This document shows positions 7,914 to 14,564 of a stretch of 15,140 nucleotides of DNA, piece after piece (within the stretch, counting starts at the first letter, position 1; each line of letters starts with the position of its first letter). Below the pieces are notes generated by a model, which made no database searches, was not told where the DNA came from, and saw nothing but the letters and a program-made list of their open reading frames with translations. The position numbers were made by a program, and so were the translations under genes. This DNA comes from an uncultured Alistipes sp. (GTDB lineage: Bacteria > Bacteroidota > Bacteroidia > Bacteroidales > Rikenellaceae), in contig CAMWIG010000026.1 of the NCBI GenBank assembly GCA_947174295.1, positions 1 through 15,140 of the forward strand, written 5' to 3'.

Positions 7914-7949
7914 ATAGGAACCGGGACCCACGAACCGATTACTTCATTC

Positions 7950-8049
7950 AAATTATCCTTCACAATACGAATCCGACAATCGGATTCCGTAAAATTATTT
8001 TGTTTTATTCTCTTTCCCTTTTCACGCCCCGAACCCGAAATTGTCGGAT
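7950..8049. repeat. Direct repeat in carA leader, copy 2
   Basis: This is the second copy of the carA-proximal unit, about 239 bp upstream in transcription, with the same 19-bp palindrome at 7969-7987. On the minus strand it continues into AAGGATAATTTGAATGAAG, which resembles the true carA start context AAGGATATTTCGATGAAAC. Here the ATG is followed at once by AAG TAA. It looks like a duplicated, dead copy of the carA initiation region. Confidence 0.75.
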
Positions 8050-8061
8050 AGGAGCAGCACC

Positions 8062-8107
8062 CGGCACGAGCTTAACTGCTAATTACTCATTGGCAATTGC
8101 TCATTGC
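8062..8107. repeat. Low-complexity repeat supplying the PyrC C-terminus
   Basis: The stretch AACTGCTAATTACTCATTGG followed by CAATTGCTCATTG is made of TAATTACTCATTG/GCAATT-type units, a class of AT-rich intergenic repeat often seen in Bacteroidales. It overlaps the last codons of pyrC and encodes the tail GNEQLPMSN plus the TAG stop. Confidence 0.5.
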
Positions 8108-9385
8108 CGATCGGCATCCTGCCGTATGCCACCTCGCCGCCGACCATCGTAAGCACGCACTCGCCGCTGACGCGCCAGCCGGCGAAAGGGGTGGCGCGGC
8201 CCTTGGAGAGGAAGCGTTCGGGGTCGATTTCGTATTCGGCGTCGAGGTCGAAAATCGCGATGTCGGCCGGCGCACCTGGAACGAGCCCCCCGCCGAGCCG
8301 GAAGATGCGGCGCGGATTCTCGGACATGAGGGCCACGAGCCGTTCGAGCGTGATTGTCCCGCGGCGCACCATATAGGTATAAAGCAGCGGGAAGGCGCAT
8401 TCGAGACCGACGATGCCCATGGCACTGAGTTCCAGACCGCGCGACTTCTCCCGGCCGAGTGCGGCGCATGGTCGGTGGCCACGACCTCTATCGTGCCGTC
8501 GGCTATTCCCTCAATCAGCGCCGAGCGGTCGTCGGCCGAGCGCAGCGGCGGGTTCATCTTGAAGCGTCCCTCCTCCTGCAAGTCGTCGTCGCACAGCAGC
8601 AGATAGTGCGGCCCCGTCTCGCAGGTAACCCGCACTCCGTCGGCCTTGCCGCGGCGGACGGCCTCGACGCTCTCGCGGGTCGAGACATGGCACACATGGT
8701 AGCGGCAGCCGGTCTCGGCGGCCAGACGCACGTCGCGCACCACCTGAGCCCACTCGCTCTCGGAGCAGATGCCGCGATGTCCGTGCTCACGGCAGTAGCC
8801 GCCGTCGTGGATATAGCCTCCGCGCAGAAGCTCGTCGACTTCGCAGTGCGCCGCAATCGGGCGGTCGACGGCCTTGGCGCGAAGCATCGCCTCGCGCATG
8901 AGCGACTCCTCCTGCACGCCCTTGCCGTCGTCGGAGAAGCCGACGACCGACTCTGCGAGCGACTCGAAGTCGACGAGCTCGCCCGCACCCTTCTGTCCGC
9001 GCGTAATCGAAGCGTAGGGAACCACCCGCACAACCGCCGTGCGGCGTATGGCATCCAGCTGCACACCGAGCGACTCGGGGCAGTCGGGCACCGGGCGGAG
9101 GTTGGGCATGGAGCACACGGTCGTATAGCCTCCGCGGGCGGCGGCGGCGGTGCCGGCAGCTATGGTCTCCTTGTATTCGTAACCGGGTTCGCGAAGGTGC
9201 ACGTGCACGTCGACAAGGCCCGGCATGATGCACAGCCCGCGGCAGTCGACAACTCGGTCGCCATCGCGCGGCTCCACATTACCGACGGCATCAATGACGC
9301 CGCCGCATACGGCGACGGCACCCGGCCGCACACCTGCCGCCGTGGCAATCGTCGCATTAGCAAACACTGTTCTGTTACTCTCCAT
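8079..9385 (-). pseudogene. pyrC: Dihydroorotase with single-base frameshift
   Basis: This is a dihydroorotase of the Firmicutes-like zinc amidohydrolase type, which interconverts carbamoyl aspartate and dihydroorotate. The chosen start is MESNRTVFANATI at 9385. Visible motifs are H61-x-H63-x-R65 in DVHVHLREPG, GFSDDGKGV, AAHCE, CHVST, MNPPLR and the catalytic ATDHAPH. Just after ATDHAPHSA (about residue 311, positions 8446-8456, sense GGCCGGGAGAAG) one base is missing. The family sequence continues in the next frame as EKSRGLELSAMGIVGLECAF down to a TAG at 8079, giving about 435 residues if repaired. The unrepaired frame ends near 8087 in unrelated sequence. No other lesion is present, so this is a recent mutation or a sequencing error. 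The gene is first in the pyr operon, behind an attenuator-like leader. Confidence 0.85.
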
Positions 9386-9406
9386 AGTTCGTTCGCCGCA
9401 GGGCAC

Positions 9407-9435
9407 AAAAAAGGGCAATCGTTCGACGATTACCC
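9407..9435 (-). terminator. Intrinsic terminator (attenuator) in pyrC leader
   Basis: In the minus-strand transcript GGGTAATCG (9435-9427), loop TCGAA, CGATTGCCC (9421-9413) forms a 9-bp stem with one G-U pair, followed at once by six U (9412-9407). It lies after the promoter and 21 nt before the pyrC ATG, so it would stop transcription of the whole operon unless prevented. The TAA stop of the leader peptide is part of its 5' arm. Confidence 0.8.
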
Positions 9436-9537
9436 TAAATTAGACAAAAATTCCCGAAAATCGGAAACGCCGCTCCCCGACTGCAAATCTCGGAAGTGCT
9501 GTCGTGACTGATGTATGTTCGGCGTGCCGTTCAACAT
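9430..9537 (-). CDS. Putative pyr operon leader peptide, 35 residues
   Basis: A short frame starts at the first ATG of the leader, about 13 nt after the predicted transcription start, and ends with TAA at 9432-9430 inside the terminator stem. It begins MLNGTPNIHQ and ends REFLSNLG. The codons show no run of one amino acid, so amino-acid attenuation is unlikely. The last 12 or so codons are U-rich (17 of 33 nt from 9468 to 9436). A ribosome closely following a polymerase paused in this tract would cover the hairpin arm. This is the arrangement of the E. coli pyrBI leader. Expression is unproven. The peptide itself is unlikely to act in trans. Confidence 0.55.
   Translation of the reverse strand: MLNGTPNIHQSRQHFRDLQSGSGVSDFREFLSNLG
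9451..9468 (-). promoter_or_regulatory. Possible pause hairpin in pyrC leader
   Basis: TTTCCGA-TTT-TCGGGAA can form a stem of up to 7 bp including a G-U pair, directly followed by TTTTTGTC, 15 nt before the terminator stem. The same TTTTCGGGA can instead pair with TCCCGAAA (9547-9540) just upstream of the leader ATG. Either pairing could tune RNA polymerase pausing or leader translation. The role is inferred. Confidence 0.4.
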
Positions 9538-9555
9538 GATTTCGGGATTATGCCG

Positions 9556-9587
9556 CAAAGGTAGGCTTTTTTCGGCTCCGCGCCAAA
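9556..9587 (-). promoter_or_regulatory. Promoter of the pyr operon
   Basis: On the minus strand TTTG (9587-9584), 20 nt, then TACCTTTG (9563-9556) matches the Bacteroidetes consensus TTTG-N19/20-TAnnTTTG. Transcription should start near 9550, giving a leader of about 165 nt before pyrC. Confidence 0.75.
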
Positions 9588-9689
9588 TCCGCCGCAAAGA
9601 TTTTTTAACAAATATTCGACAACGGGCACCGGCCCGGCGGCGCAGGCCCGGCATGCGACGCCCGCCGCGGATTTTTCATGGCGGAGAGT

Positions 9690-9720
9690 TTTGCAATACG
9701 GAAAATTCTGCGTATATTTG
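9690..9720 (+). promoter_or_regulatory. Promoter of the rpmB operon
   Basis: TTTG (9690-9693), 19 nt, TATATTTG (9713-9720) is a textbook Bacteroidetes promoter. The start should fall near 9726, leaving an untranslated leader of about 39 nt with an A/T-rich stretch (AAAATTTTAAAACACA) right before the rpmB ATG. Confidence 0.85.
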
Positions 9721-9764
9721 CGCTCCCTATGCGAAGTTGCGTGGGGCGAAAATTTTAAAACACA

Positions 9765-9998
9765 ATGAAAATCTGCGAAATTACAGGTAAGGTTGCAGTG
9801 GTTGGCAACAACGTCTCCCACTCGAACCACAAGACCAAGCGCAAATTCAATCCCAATTTGAAGACTAAGCGTTTCTGGTCTGAGGAGGAGGGTCGCTGGA
9901 TTACCTTGAAGGTATCGGCTGCCGGTATGAAAACTATTAACAAAAACGGTCTGGCCGCTGCGTTGAAGAATGCCGCCGCTGCCAAGAAAGTTTACTAA
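9765..9998 (+). CDS. rpmB: 50S ribosomal protein L28
   Basis: This 77-residue basic protein begins MKICEITGKVAVVGNNVSHS and continues NHKTKRKFNPNL, the conserved start of bL28. A Lys-rich helix forms the end (AALKNAAAAKKVY). It is a structural component of the large ribosomal subunit. It is first in a three-gene operon with rpmG (14-nt gap) and a DUF4295 gene, a combination typical of Bacteroidetes. Confidence 0.97.
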   Translation: MKICEITGKVAVVGNNVSHSNHKTKRKFNPNLKTKRFWSEEEGRWITLKVSAAGMKTINKNGLAAALKNAAAAKKVY

Positions 9999-10012
9999 AA
10001 TCTTTTTGACAA

Positions 10013-10195
10013 ATGGCAAAGAAAGGCAACAGAGTTCAGGTAATTCTCGAATGCACCGAACAGAAAGAGAGCGGCGTAGCCGGAATGTCGCGCTACATCA
10101 CAACCAAGAACAAGAAGAACACCCCCGATCGTTTGGAGCGTAAGAAGTACAATCCGTATCTGAAAAGGGTAACCGTACACCGTGAAATCAAATAA
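10013..10195 (+). CDS. rpmG: 50S ribosomal protein L33
   Basis: This 60-residue protein starts MAKKGNRVQVILECTEQ and has RYITTKNKKNTPDRLERKKY, the bL33 core. It carries a single Cys and no CxxC pairs, so it is the zinc-free (C-minus) form. It sits between rpmB and the DUF4295 gene, with 14- and 11-nt gaps. Confidence 0.97.
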   Translation: MAKKGNRVQVILECTEQKESGVAGMSRYITTKNKKNTPDRLERKKYNPYLKRVTVHREIK

Positions 10196-10206
10196 TTCGT
10201 AAGGTC

Positions 10207-10362
10207 ATGGCAAAGAAAGTAGTCGCAACACTGAAAACCGGCACCGGTAAGAACTTTACCAAGTGCATCAAGATGGTCAAGTCGGAGAAGACCGGCGCGT
10301 ACATGTTCAAAGAGGGCATCATCGCCAACGACCAGGTAAAGGATTTCTTCGAGAAGAAGTAA
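10207..10362 (+). CDS. Small DUF4295 family protein, probable ribosomal protein
   Basis: This is a 51-residue basic protein, MAKKVVATLKTGTGKNFTKC at the start and VKDFFEKK at the end, immediately after rpmG. The position and sequence fit the DUF4295 family that follows rpmB-rpmG in Bacteroidetes. From memory, a Flavobacterium ribosome structure assigned a small lineage-specific subunit called bL38, and I believe it is this family. That link should be verified. The short length makes it easy to miss in gene calling, but operon context, a clean start and the Lys-rich composition support it. Confidence 0.88.
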   Translation: MAKKVVATLKTGTGKNFTKCIKMVKSEKTGAYMFKEGIIANDQVKDFFEKK

Positions 10363-10393
10363 TTCCGATTGTTGTCGGACCCGGTAGTCCGAT

Positions 10394-10431
10394 ACACAAA
10401 GGGCGTCGCCGCAAGGTGACGCCCTTTGTGT
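10394..10431 (+). terminator. Hairpin terminator after the ribosomal operon
   Basis: A perfect 14-bp stem, ACACAAAGGGCGTC with GACGCCCTTTGTGT, and a 10-nt loop lie between the convergent ends of the DUF4295 gene and the MFS gene. The following T-tract is weak (GTATTC). The hairpin is symmetric and could serve both directions. Confidence 0.75.
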
Positions 10432-10435
10432 GTAT

Positions 10436-11620
10436 TCACGCCTCGCACCGACCGCCGGTGCGGTCTTTTCGTCCGATGTAGATACGCATGGCCGCATACC
10501 CTGCGGCTGCCAGCGGCAGACCGACGAGAGACGTGTACTCCACGCCCCCTGTCTCGACGGCCAGACCGCCGAAGCAGGCGCCAAGCGCATTGCCCGTGTT
10601 GAAGGCCACCTGTATCATCGCCGCACCGAGCATCTCGCCGCCCTTCGACTCGTAGATAATCAGCAGCTGCTCGGGCGACGAAAGGGCGAACAGCGACGCC
10701 GTGAGCACGAACAGCAGAAGCAACGCCGCGAGTTCGTGGCGGCACAGCATGAACATGGCCGCAAGCGCCGCTCCCGCAACCATCTGCGCACCCAAGGCCA
10801 CGCGCTCGGGAGTCGCACGGTCGGAGAGGCGCCCGCTGAGCAGATTGCCGAACGTCATGCCCAGTCCGGCGAAGACCATCACCCACGCCATACTTCCGGC
10901 CTGAAAGCCGGCCGCAGAGGTCATCAGCGGACTGACATAGCTGTACACGCAGAATATGGCACCGTTGCCGAACATCGTGGCGGCGATTATGAGCCACGGC
11001 TCCACGCGGCGCAGAAAACGGAACTGCCCCGCAAGCCCCGAGTCGGGAAGCGGGTCGATACGTGGAATCCAGCGGTGGACGGGCCACAGAAGCAGTGCGC
11101 CGCACACACCGACGGCGAGGAATACGGCCCGCCACGACACCAGGTCGCCGATGGCCGTACCGACGGGTACGCCAAGCAGGTTGGCCACGGTCATGCCGGC
11201 AATCATTATCGACACGGCCTGCGCGGCGCGCCCCCTGTCGGCGACGCGTTCGGCGACGATCGATCCGACCCCGAAGAACGCACCGTGCGGAAGACCCGAG
11301 ACGAAACGCATAAGCAGCAGCATACCGTACCCCGAAGAGATGCCGGCGCACAGATTGCCGACGGCGATGAGCGCCGCCAAAGCATAGAGAATGGTTTTCA
11401 GCGGGCGCCGACGCGCAAGCAGCACGGTGAGCGGCGCGCCGGCGCAGACTCCGACGGCATAGGCCGAGACGAGGTGTCCGGCCTGAGGAATAGAGACATT
11501 CAAATCGGATGCGACAGCCGGCAGAAGCCCCATCATGACGAATTCGGACATGCCGAGCGAGAACGTGCCGAAAGCGAGAGCGAGAAGCGAACGTTTCATG
11601 GATAAGTCGAATGCAGGCAT
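10436..11620 (-). CDS. MFS transporter, AraJ/DHA1-like exporter
   Basis: This is a 394-residue polytopic membrane protein of the major facilitator superfamily with about 12 hydrophobic segments. The opening LALAFGTFSLGMSEFVMMGLLP, the loop LLARRRPLKT after the second segment (motif A-like) and RFVSGLPHGAFFG resemble AraJ/SotB-type drug-proton or sugar exporters. The substrate cannot be told. The start at 11620 overlaps the queH stop as TAATG, which suggests coupling. Met8 at 11599 (MKRSLLALAFG) is an alternative start with a more typical N-terminus. It is the last gene of the minus-strand operon. Confidence 0.88.
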   Translation of the reverse strand: MPAFDLSMKRSLLALAFGTFSLGMSEFVMMGLLPAVASDLNVSIPQAGHLVSAYAVGVCAGAPLTVLLARRRPLKTILYALAALIAVGNLCAGISSGYGMLLLMRFVSGLPHGAFFGVGSIVAERVADRGRAAQAVSIMIAGMTVANLLGVPVGTAIGDLVSWRAVFLAVGVCGALLLWPVHRWIPRIDPLPDSGLAGQFRFLRRVEPWLIIAATMFGNGAIFCVYSYVSPLMTSAAGFQAGSMAWVMVFAGLGMTFGNLLSGRLSDRATPERVALGAQMVAGAALAAMFMLCRHELAALLLLFVLTASLFALSSPEQLLIIYESKGGEMLGAAMIQVAFNTGNALGACFGGLAVETGGVEYTSLVGLPLAAAGYAAMRIYIGRKDRTGGRCEA

Positions 11621-12207
11621 TACTTATTCTCAGCCGCGCGCATGCTGAACTCGCACCCGCAGTAGAGCTGGTTGTAGAAATTCATCTCGCGGATAATCTC
11701 GCCGCGGCGCTCTTGGAGTCCTCCGCGGCGCCAGTTCTGCTCCCAGAATATCGTACCCGGCCAGAGCGCCGCGGCGGTACGTCCGGCCTCGGCAATCTGT
11801 TCGAGACTCTTCCAGCGCGACGAGGCCAGCGTCGTGGTGAAAACCGGGATGCCGCGCCCGGCGGCGAAACGCGCCGTAGCGAGCAGGCGCATGCGGAAGC
11901 ACTCGGCGCAGCGGACGCCGCGTTCGGGCTCGCACTCCAACCCTTCCACGCCGCAGCGCCACGACGCATGGTCGTAGTCGCCGTCGACGACCTCCAAGCC
12001 CAACCGTTCGGCATAGCGCGTACACTCGTCGCGACGCACGAGGTACTCCTCGGCCGGGTATATGTTGGGATTGAAATAATATATCAGCGGCGTGATGCCG
12101 TTGTCGAGCAGGCACTCGACAATGGCCGACGAGCACGGCGCACAACACGTATGAAGCACCACACGGCGGCTGCCGTCGGGAGGCGCGATGTCGAGATGAG
12201 GTTTCAT
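11620..12207 (-). CDS. queH: Epoxyqueuosine reductase QueH
   Basis: QueH reduces epoxyqueuosine to queuosine in the wobble position of GUN-anticodon tRNAs. The 195 residues carry the family's cysteine pairs: Cys21-Cys22 in LHTCCAPCS, Cys100-x2-Cys103 in RCAECFRMR, and Cys183-x-Cys185 in YCGCEFSMR. FNPNIYPAEEY, ASSRWKSLEQI and WEQNWRRGG are also typical. These cysteines hold a [4Fe-4S] cluster and neighbouring metal in studied members. I chose Met at 12207, 11 nt after the antiporter stop. Met at 12237 (MADKTLIPNT) would overlap the upstream gene. Queuosine maturation inside a transporter operon has no obvious functional link beyond co-transcription. Confidence 0.93.
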   Translation of the reverse strand: MKPHLDIAPPDGSRRVVLHTCCAPCSSAIVECLLDNGITPLIYYFNPNIYPAEEYLVRRDECTRYAERLGLEVVDGDYDHASWRCGVEGLECEPERGVRCAECFRMRLLATARFAAGRGIPVFTTTLASSRWKSLEQIAEAGRTAAALWPGTIFWEQNWRRGGLQERRGEIIREMNFYNQLYCGCEFSMRAAENK

Positions 12208-12218
12208 CGTATTCGGAA

Positions 12219-13160
12219 TCAATGTTTTATCAGCCATATTATGTAAGCAGCGTAGATACATAGGAAGATGGCGCCCTCCCAGCGGTCGAGCGCACGCCTG
12301 CGGAATGTGAACGCAGCGACGAAGAGCAGCACCGCACCCGCCAGAACCATGTAGATGTCGGTCAGAGTTATCGTCCCCATGGAGAGCGGCCGCACGGAGG
12401 AGCTTACACCCAGAATGAGAAGTATGTTCGCCGTATTGGAGCCGATGACGTTGCCCAAGGCCAGCTCGGCGCGCCCCTTGACGACCGACACCACCGACGA
12501 TGCGAGCTCGGGCAGCGACGTGCCGCCCGCGACGAGCGTTATGGCGATCACCGACTCGGAGACCCCGAGCCGCCGGGCCACGGACGTCGCCCCGTGCAGG
12601 AACGCCTCGCCGCCGCCGACCAATGCCGCGAGTCCGCCGACAATCATCAGCACGACGAGCCACAGCGACCGCGAATGTTCATGCCGCGGCTCCCGCGGCG
12701 AAACCGGCACGGCATCGTCGGGTCGCGCCGCACGCACGGCATACCACAGCAGTACGACGTAGAGCACCGTCATGGCGATACCCATCGGCCGGACGACAGC
12801 CCCGTAGTAACCGCAGGCGAGCAGCAGAAGAGCCACCGCCACGCCGACGGGTATGTCGCGGCGTATGTTCTCGCGCGTGAGGGCCAGCGGAGCGACCAGC
12901 GCGCAGACGCCCAGAATGACGAACGTATTGAAGAGATTCGAGCCCACGACGTTGCCTATCGCCATGTCGCCCTGCCCTTTCAGTGCCGACAGCACGCTGA
13001 TGACCAGTTCGGGGGTCGACGTGCCGACGGCTACGACCGTGAGACCCACGATGAACTCGGGAATGCGGAACCGTTTGGCAAGGGCCGATGCTCCGTCGGT
13101 CAGAAAATTCGCACCGGCGAGAATCGCCGCCAGGCCGAGAATGAGAAACACTATATCCAT
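12219..13160 (-). CDS. Calcium/sodium antiporter, CaCA family (YrbG-like)
   Basis: This is a 313-residue inner-membrane cation exchanger with two inverted five-helix halves. The alpha repeats are clear: VGTSTPELVIS (45-55) with GNVVGSNLFN (69-78), and GGTSLPELASS (212-222) with GNVIGSNTAN (236-245). The acidic residues of the TPE and LPE motifs bind the cation in known exchangers. A polar, His-rich loop (residues 144-164) joins the halves. The start MDIVFLILGL was chosen because the frame farther upstream runs through the ZIP gene in another frame. It follows the ZIP gene by 14 nt, so two metal-ion transporters are co-transcribed. Confidence 0.93.
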   Translation of the reverse strand: MDIVFLILGLAAILAGANFLTDGASALAKRFRIPEFIVGLTVVAVGTSTPELVISVLSALKGQGDMAIGNVVGSNLFNTFVILGVCALVAPLALTRENIRRDIPVGVAVALLLLACGYYGAVVRPMGIAMTVLYVVLLWYAVRAARPDDAVPVSPREPRHEHSRSLWLVVLMIVGGLAALVGGGEAFLHGATSVARRLGVSESVIAITLVAGGTSLPELASSVVSVVKGRAELALGNVIGSNTANILLILGVSSSVRPLSMGTITLTDIYMVLAGAVLLFVAAFTFRRRALDRWEGAIFLCIYAAYIIWLIKH

Positions 13161-13174
13161 ATTTTCAGAATGCG

Positions 13175-13984
13175 TTACGCCAGCAATACGAGACTCGCCG
13201 CCATGACCGCCATGCCGGCCACGACGCCGTAGATCGACGTGTGCGCCTCGCCGTATTCGCGGGCGGCGGGCAGAAGTTCGTCGATTGAGATGAAGACCAT
13301 GATGCCCGCAACGGCCGCGAGGATGCACCCGAGAGTCGTCGGCGTCAGAAACGGCATGAAGAGCAGATACGCCGCCAGAGCGCCCACGGGCTCGGCGAGG
13401 CCCGACGCGAGCGAGAGCCAGAAGGCCCGTCGGCGGCTGCCCGTAGCATAATATATAGGTATCGAAACGGCTATGCCCTCGGGGATGTTGTGTATGGCCA
13501 CGGCAATGGCGATGGCCACACCGAGCGTGGAGTCGTCGACAGCCGTGGCAAACGTAGCAAGGCCCTCGGGGAAGTTGTGCACGGCGATAGCCAGAGCGGT
13601 CATGAGCCCCATGCGCATGAGCCGTCCGTCGCGTTTCGGCACGGAGTCCATCTCCTCGACCAGATGCGCCTCGTGAGGGTTTTCGACTGACGGGACAAGC
13701 CGGTCGATGATGCCGATGACGAGGATTCCGCCGAAGAAGCTCAGCGCCGCGCACCCCATTCCCGCCTGCGGCCCCATCACCTCGCCCAGACGCTCGCCAG
13801 CCTGCGCGAAGAGCTCGACGAACGACACGTAAATCATCACTCCGGCCGACAGACCGAGCGAGAACGACAGCAGTTTGCGGTTGGTACGGCGCGTGAAGAA
13901 CGCAATGGCGCTGCCGATGCCGGTCGCAAGACCCGCACCGAGAGTCAGAAGCAGAGGAATCAATATGCTGCCGTCGGTATTCAT
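13175..13984 (-). CDS. zupT: ZIP family metal transporter, ZupT-like
   Basis: This is a 269-residue membrane protein that imports zinc and other divalent metals in known relatives. The two metal-site helices read HNFPEG (136-141) and HNIPEG (165-170). The N-terminus LLLTLGAGLATGIGSAIAFF is typical of ZupT. A loop with PHEAH at 103-107 may bind metal. I chose MNTDGSILIP at 13984. MTIMNTDG at 13993 is equally possible. The frame is open to 14140, but that extension is upstream of or in the leader and does not look like ZupT. It is the first gene of the operon with the antiporter, queH and the MFS gene. Confidence 0.92.
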   Translation of the reverse strand: MNTDGSILIPLLLTLGAGLATGIGSAIAFFTRRTNRKLLSFSLGLSAGVMIYVSFVELFAQAGERLGEVMGPQAGMGCAALSFFGGILVIGIIDRLVPSVENPHEAHLVEEMDSVPKRDGRLMRMGLMTALAIAVHNFPEGLATFATAVDDSTLGVAIAIAVAIHNIPEGIAVSIPIYYATGSRRRAFWLSLASGLAEPVGALAAYLLFMPFLTPTTLGCILAAVAGIMVFISIDELLPAAREYGEAHTSIYGVVAGMAVMAASLVLLA

Positions 13985-14040
13985 AATCGTCATATTCTCC
14001 ACAAGCACTGCCGCACTCATGACAAAGACCATGCAACGCC

Positions 14041-14106
14041 ACGCCTGCCCGGCAACATTTCCTATGCCGCACGCAACATGCCGCAAGGCGGCGAACCGTT
14101 GCCGGA
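14041..14106 (-). promoter_or_regulatory. Structured leader before the ZIP gene
   Basis: In the minus transcript CCGGCAACG (14105-14097) pairs with TGTTGCCGG (14057-14049). The enclosed segment holds two hairpins, GCCGC-CTT-GCGGC and ATGTTG-CGTG-CGGCAT (with G-U pairs), so a three-way junction can be drawn. I do not recognise it as a known riboswitch. Confidence 0.35.
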
Positions 14107-14116
14107 TTAATCGGGG

Positions 14117-14124
14117 CAAAGATA
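14117..14124 (-). promoter_or_regulatory. Possible -7 promoter element of the ZIP operon
   Basis: TATCTTTG matches TAnnTTTG. The nearest TTTG upstream (14141-14138) is only 13 nt away rather than 19-20, so the promoter is incomplete or unusual. Transcription would start near 14111, leaving a leader of about 127 nt. Confidence 0.5.
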
Positions 14125-14212
14125 ACCATATCTTCGGCAAATCGTAACACCGCAGCCCGATTTAACGGAATAATAACACGATTGCGCACACCTTATCGTC
14201 AGCCGATTCGGA

Positions 14213-14270
14213 CTTTCAACAGCTTTTCGATAGGTTTTCAACCTATTTTCGACCTCTTTTCGACAATTTT
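14213..14270. repeat. Array of 11-bp phased TTTCRAY repeats
   Basis: TTTCAAC, TTTCGAT, TTTCAAC, TTTCGAC and TTTCGAC start at 14214, 14225, 14236, 14247 and 14258, an exact 11-bp period, followed by an AT-rich stretch (AATTTTATAAACA). A 7-bp hairpin, ATAGGTT-TTC-AACCTAT, overlaps 14230-14246. The elements would lie on one face of the helix, as iterons or protein-binding sites do. Confidence 0.7.
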
Positions 14271-14564
14271 ATAAACACTGCTGTTAATAAATCGAACCCG
14301 TTCCTAATTCCGCAGGCAGCGGACAACACCATCTTCTCTCAACCTGCAACCAGCGAAACACTGAATCCACAGCTGTGTTGTTACTGCAATTCCAGACCTG
14401 CACGCCTTCGGTCTCTCCACCCGCGAACTCAACTCGGTCTCTCCGCCCGTCAGAACTCGAACTTCATGCGGTTATGCACCCGACTTATCGAAAAGCCGGC
14501 CTTTCGGAATTTCGCAGCAAATTTTAACGTGAATAGCAGTTAACCGTCTGCACCCGGAATCTGA
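14271..14564. other. Gene-free stretch with minor repeats
   Basis: I see no convincing gene here. It holds a short direct repeat, TCGGTCTCTCC followed by a or g and then CCCG, at 14408 and 14434, each followed by GAACTC. There is also a small palindrome CCACAGCTGTGT near 14370. The codon pattern in all frames is poor. Confidence 0.5.

Noticed and set aside
8440..8460. Programmed ribosomal frameshift in pyrC
   Set aside because: A -1 shift would restore the frame, but there is no slippery heptamer and no obvious downstream stimulator. A base deletion or sequence error is simpler.
9386..9550. Amino-acid attenuator (his/trp type) in the pyrC leader
   Set aside because: The leader peptide has no run of a single control amino acid. 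The U-rich 3' part fits nucleotide sensing better.
14000..14140. N-terminal extension of the ZIP protein to position 14140
   Set aside because: The extension begins upstream of the predicted -7 element, reads through the structured leader, and does not look like ZupT. Met at 13984 or 13993 fits the family.
12219..14189. A 656-residue protein combining the ZIP region and the antiporter
   Set aside because: Only the last 313 codons look like a CaCA antiporter. The upstream part is the ZIP gene read out of frame.
14190..14400. Chromosomal replication origin
   Set aside because: The phased TTTCRAY repeats and AT-rich patch are suggestive, but I see no clear TTATCCACA boxes and no dnaA, dnaN or parAB genes in the window. 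Recorded as a repeat array only.
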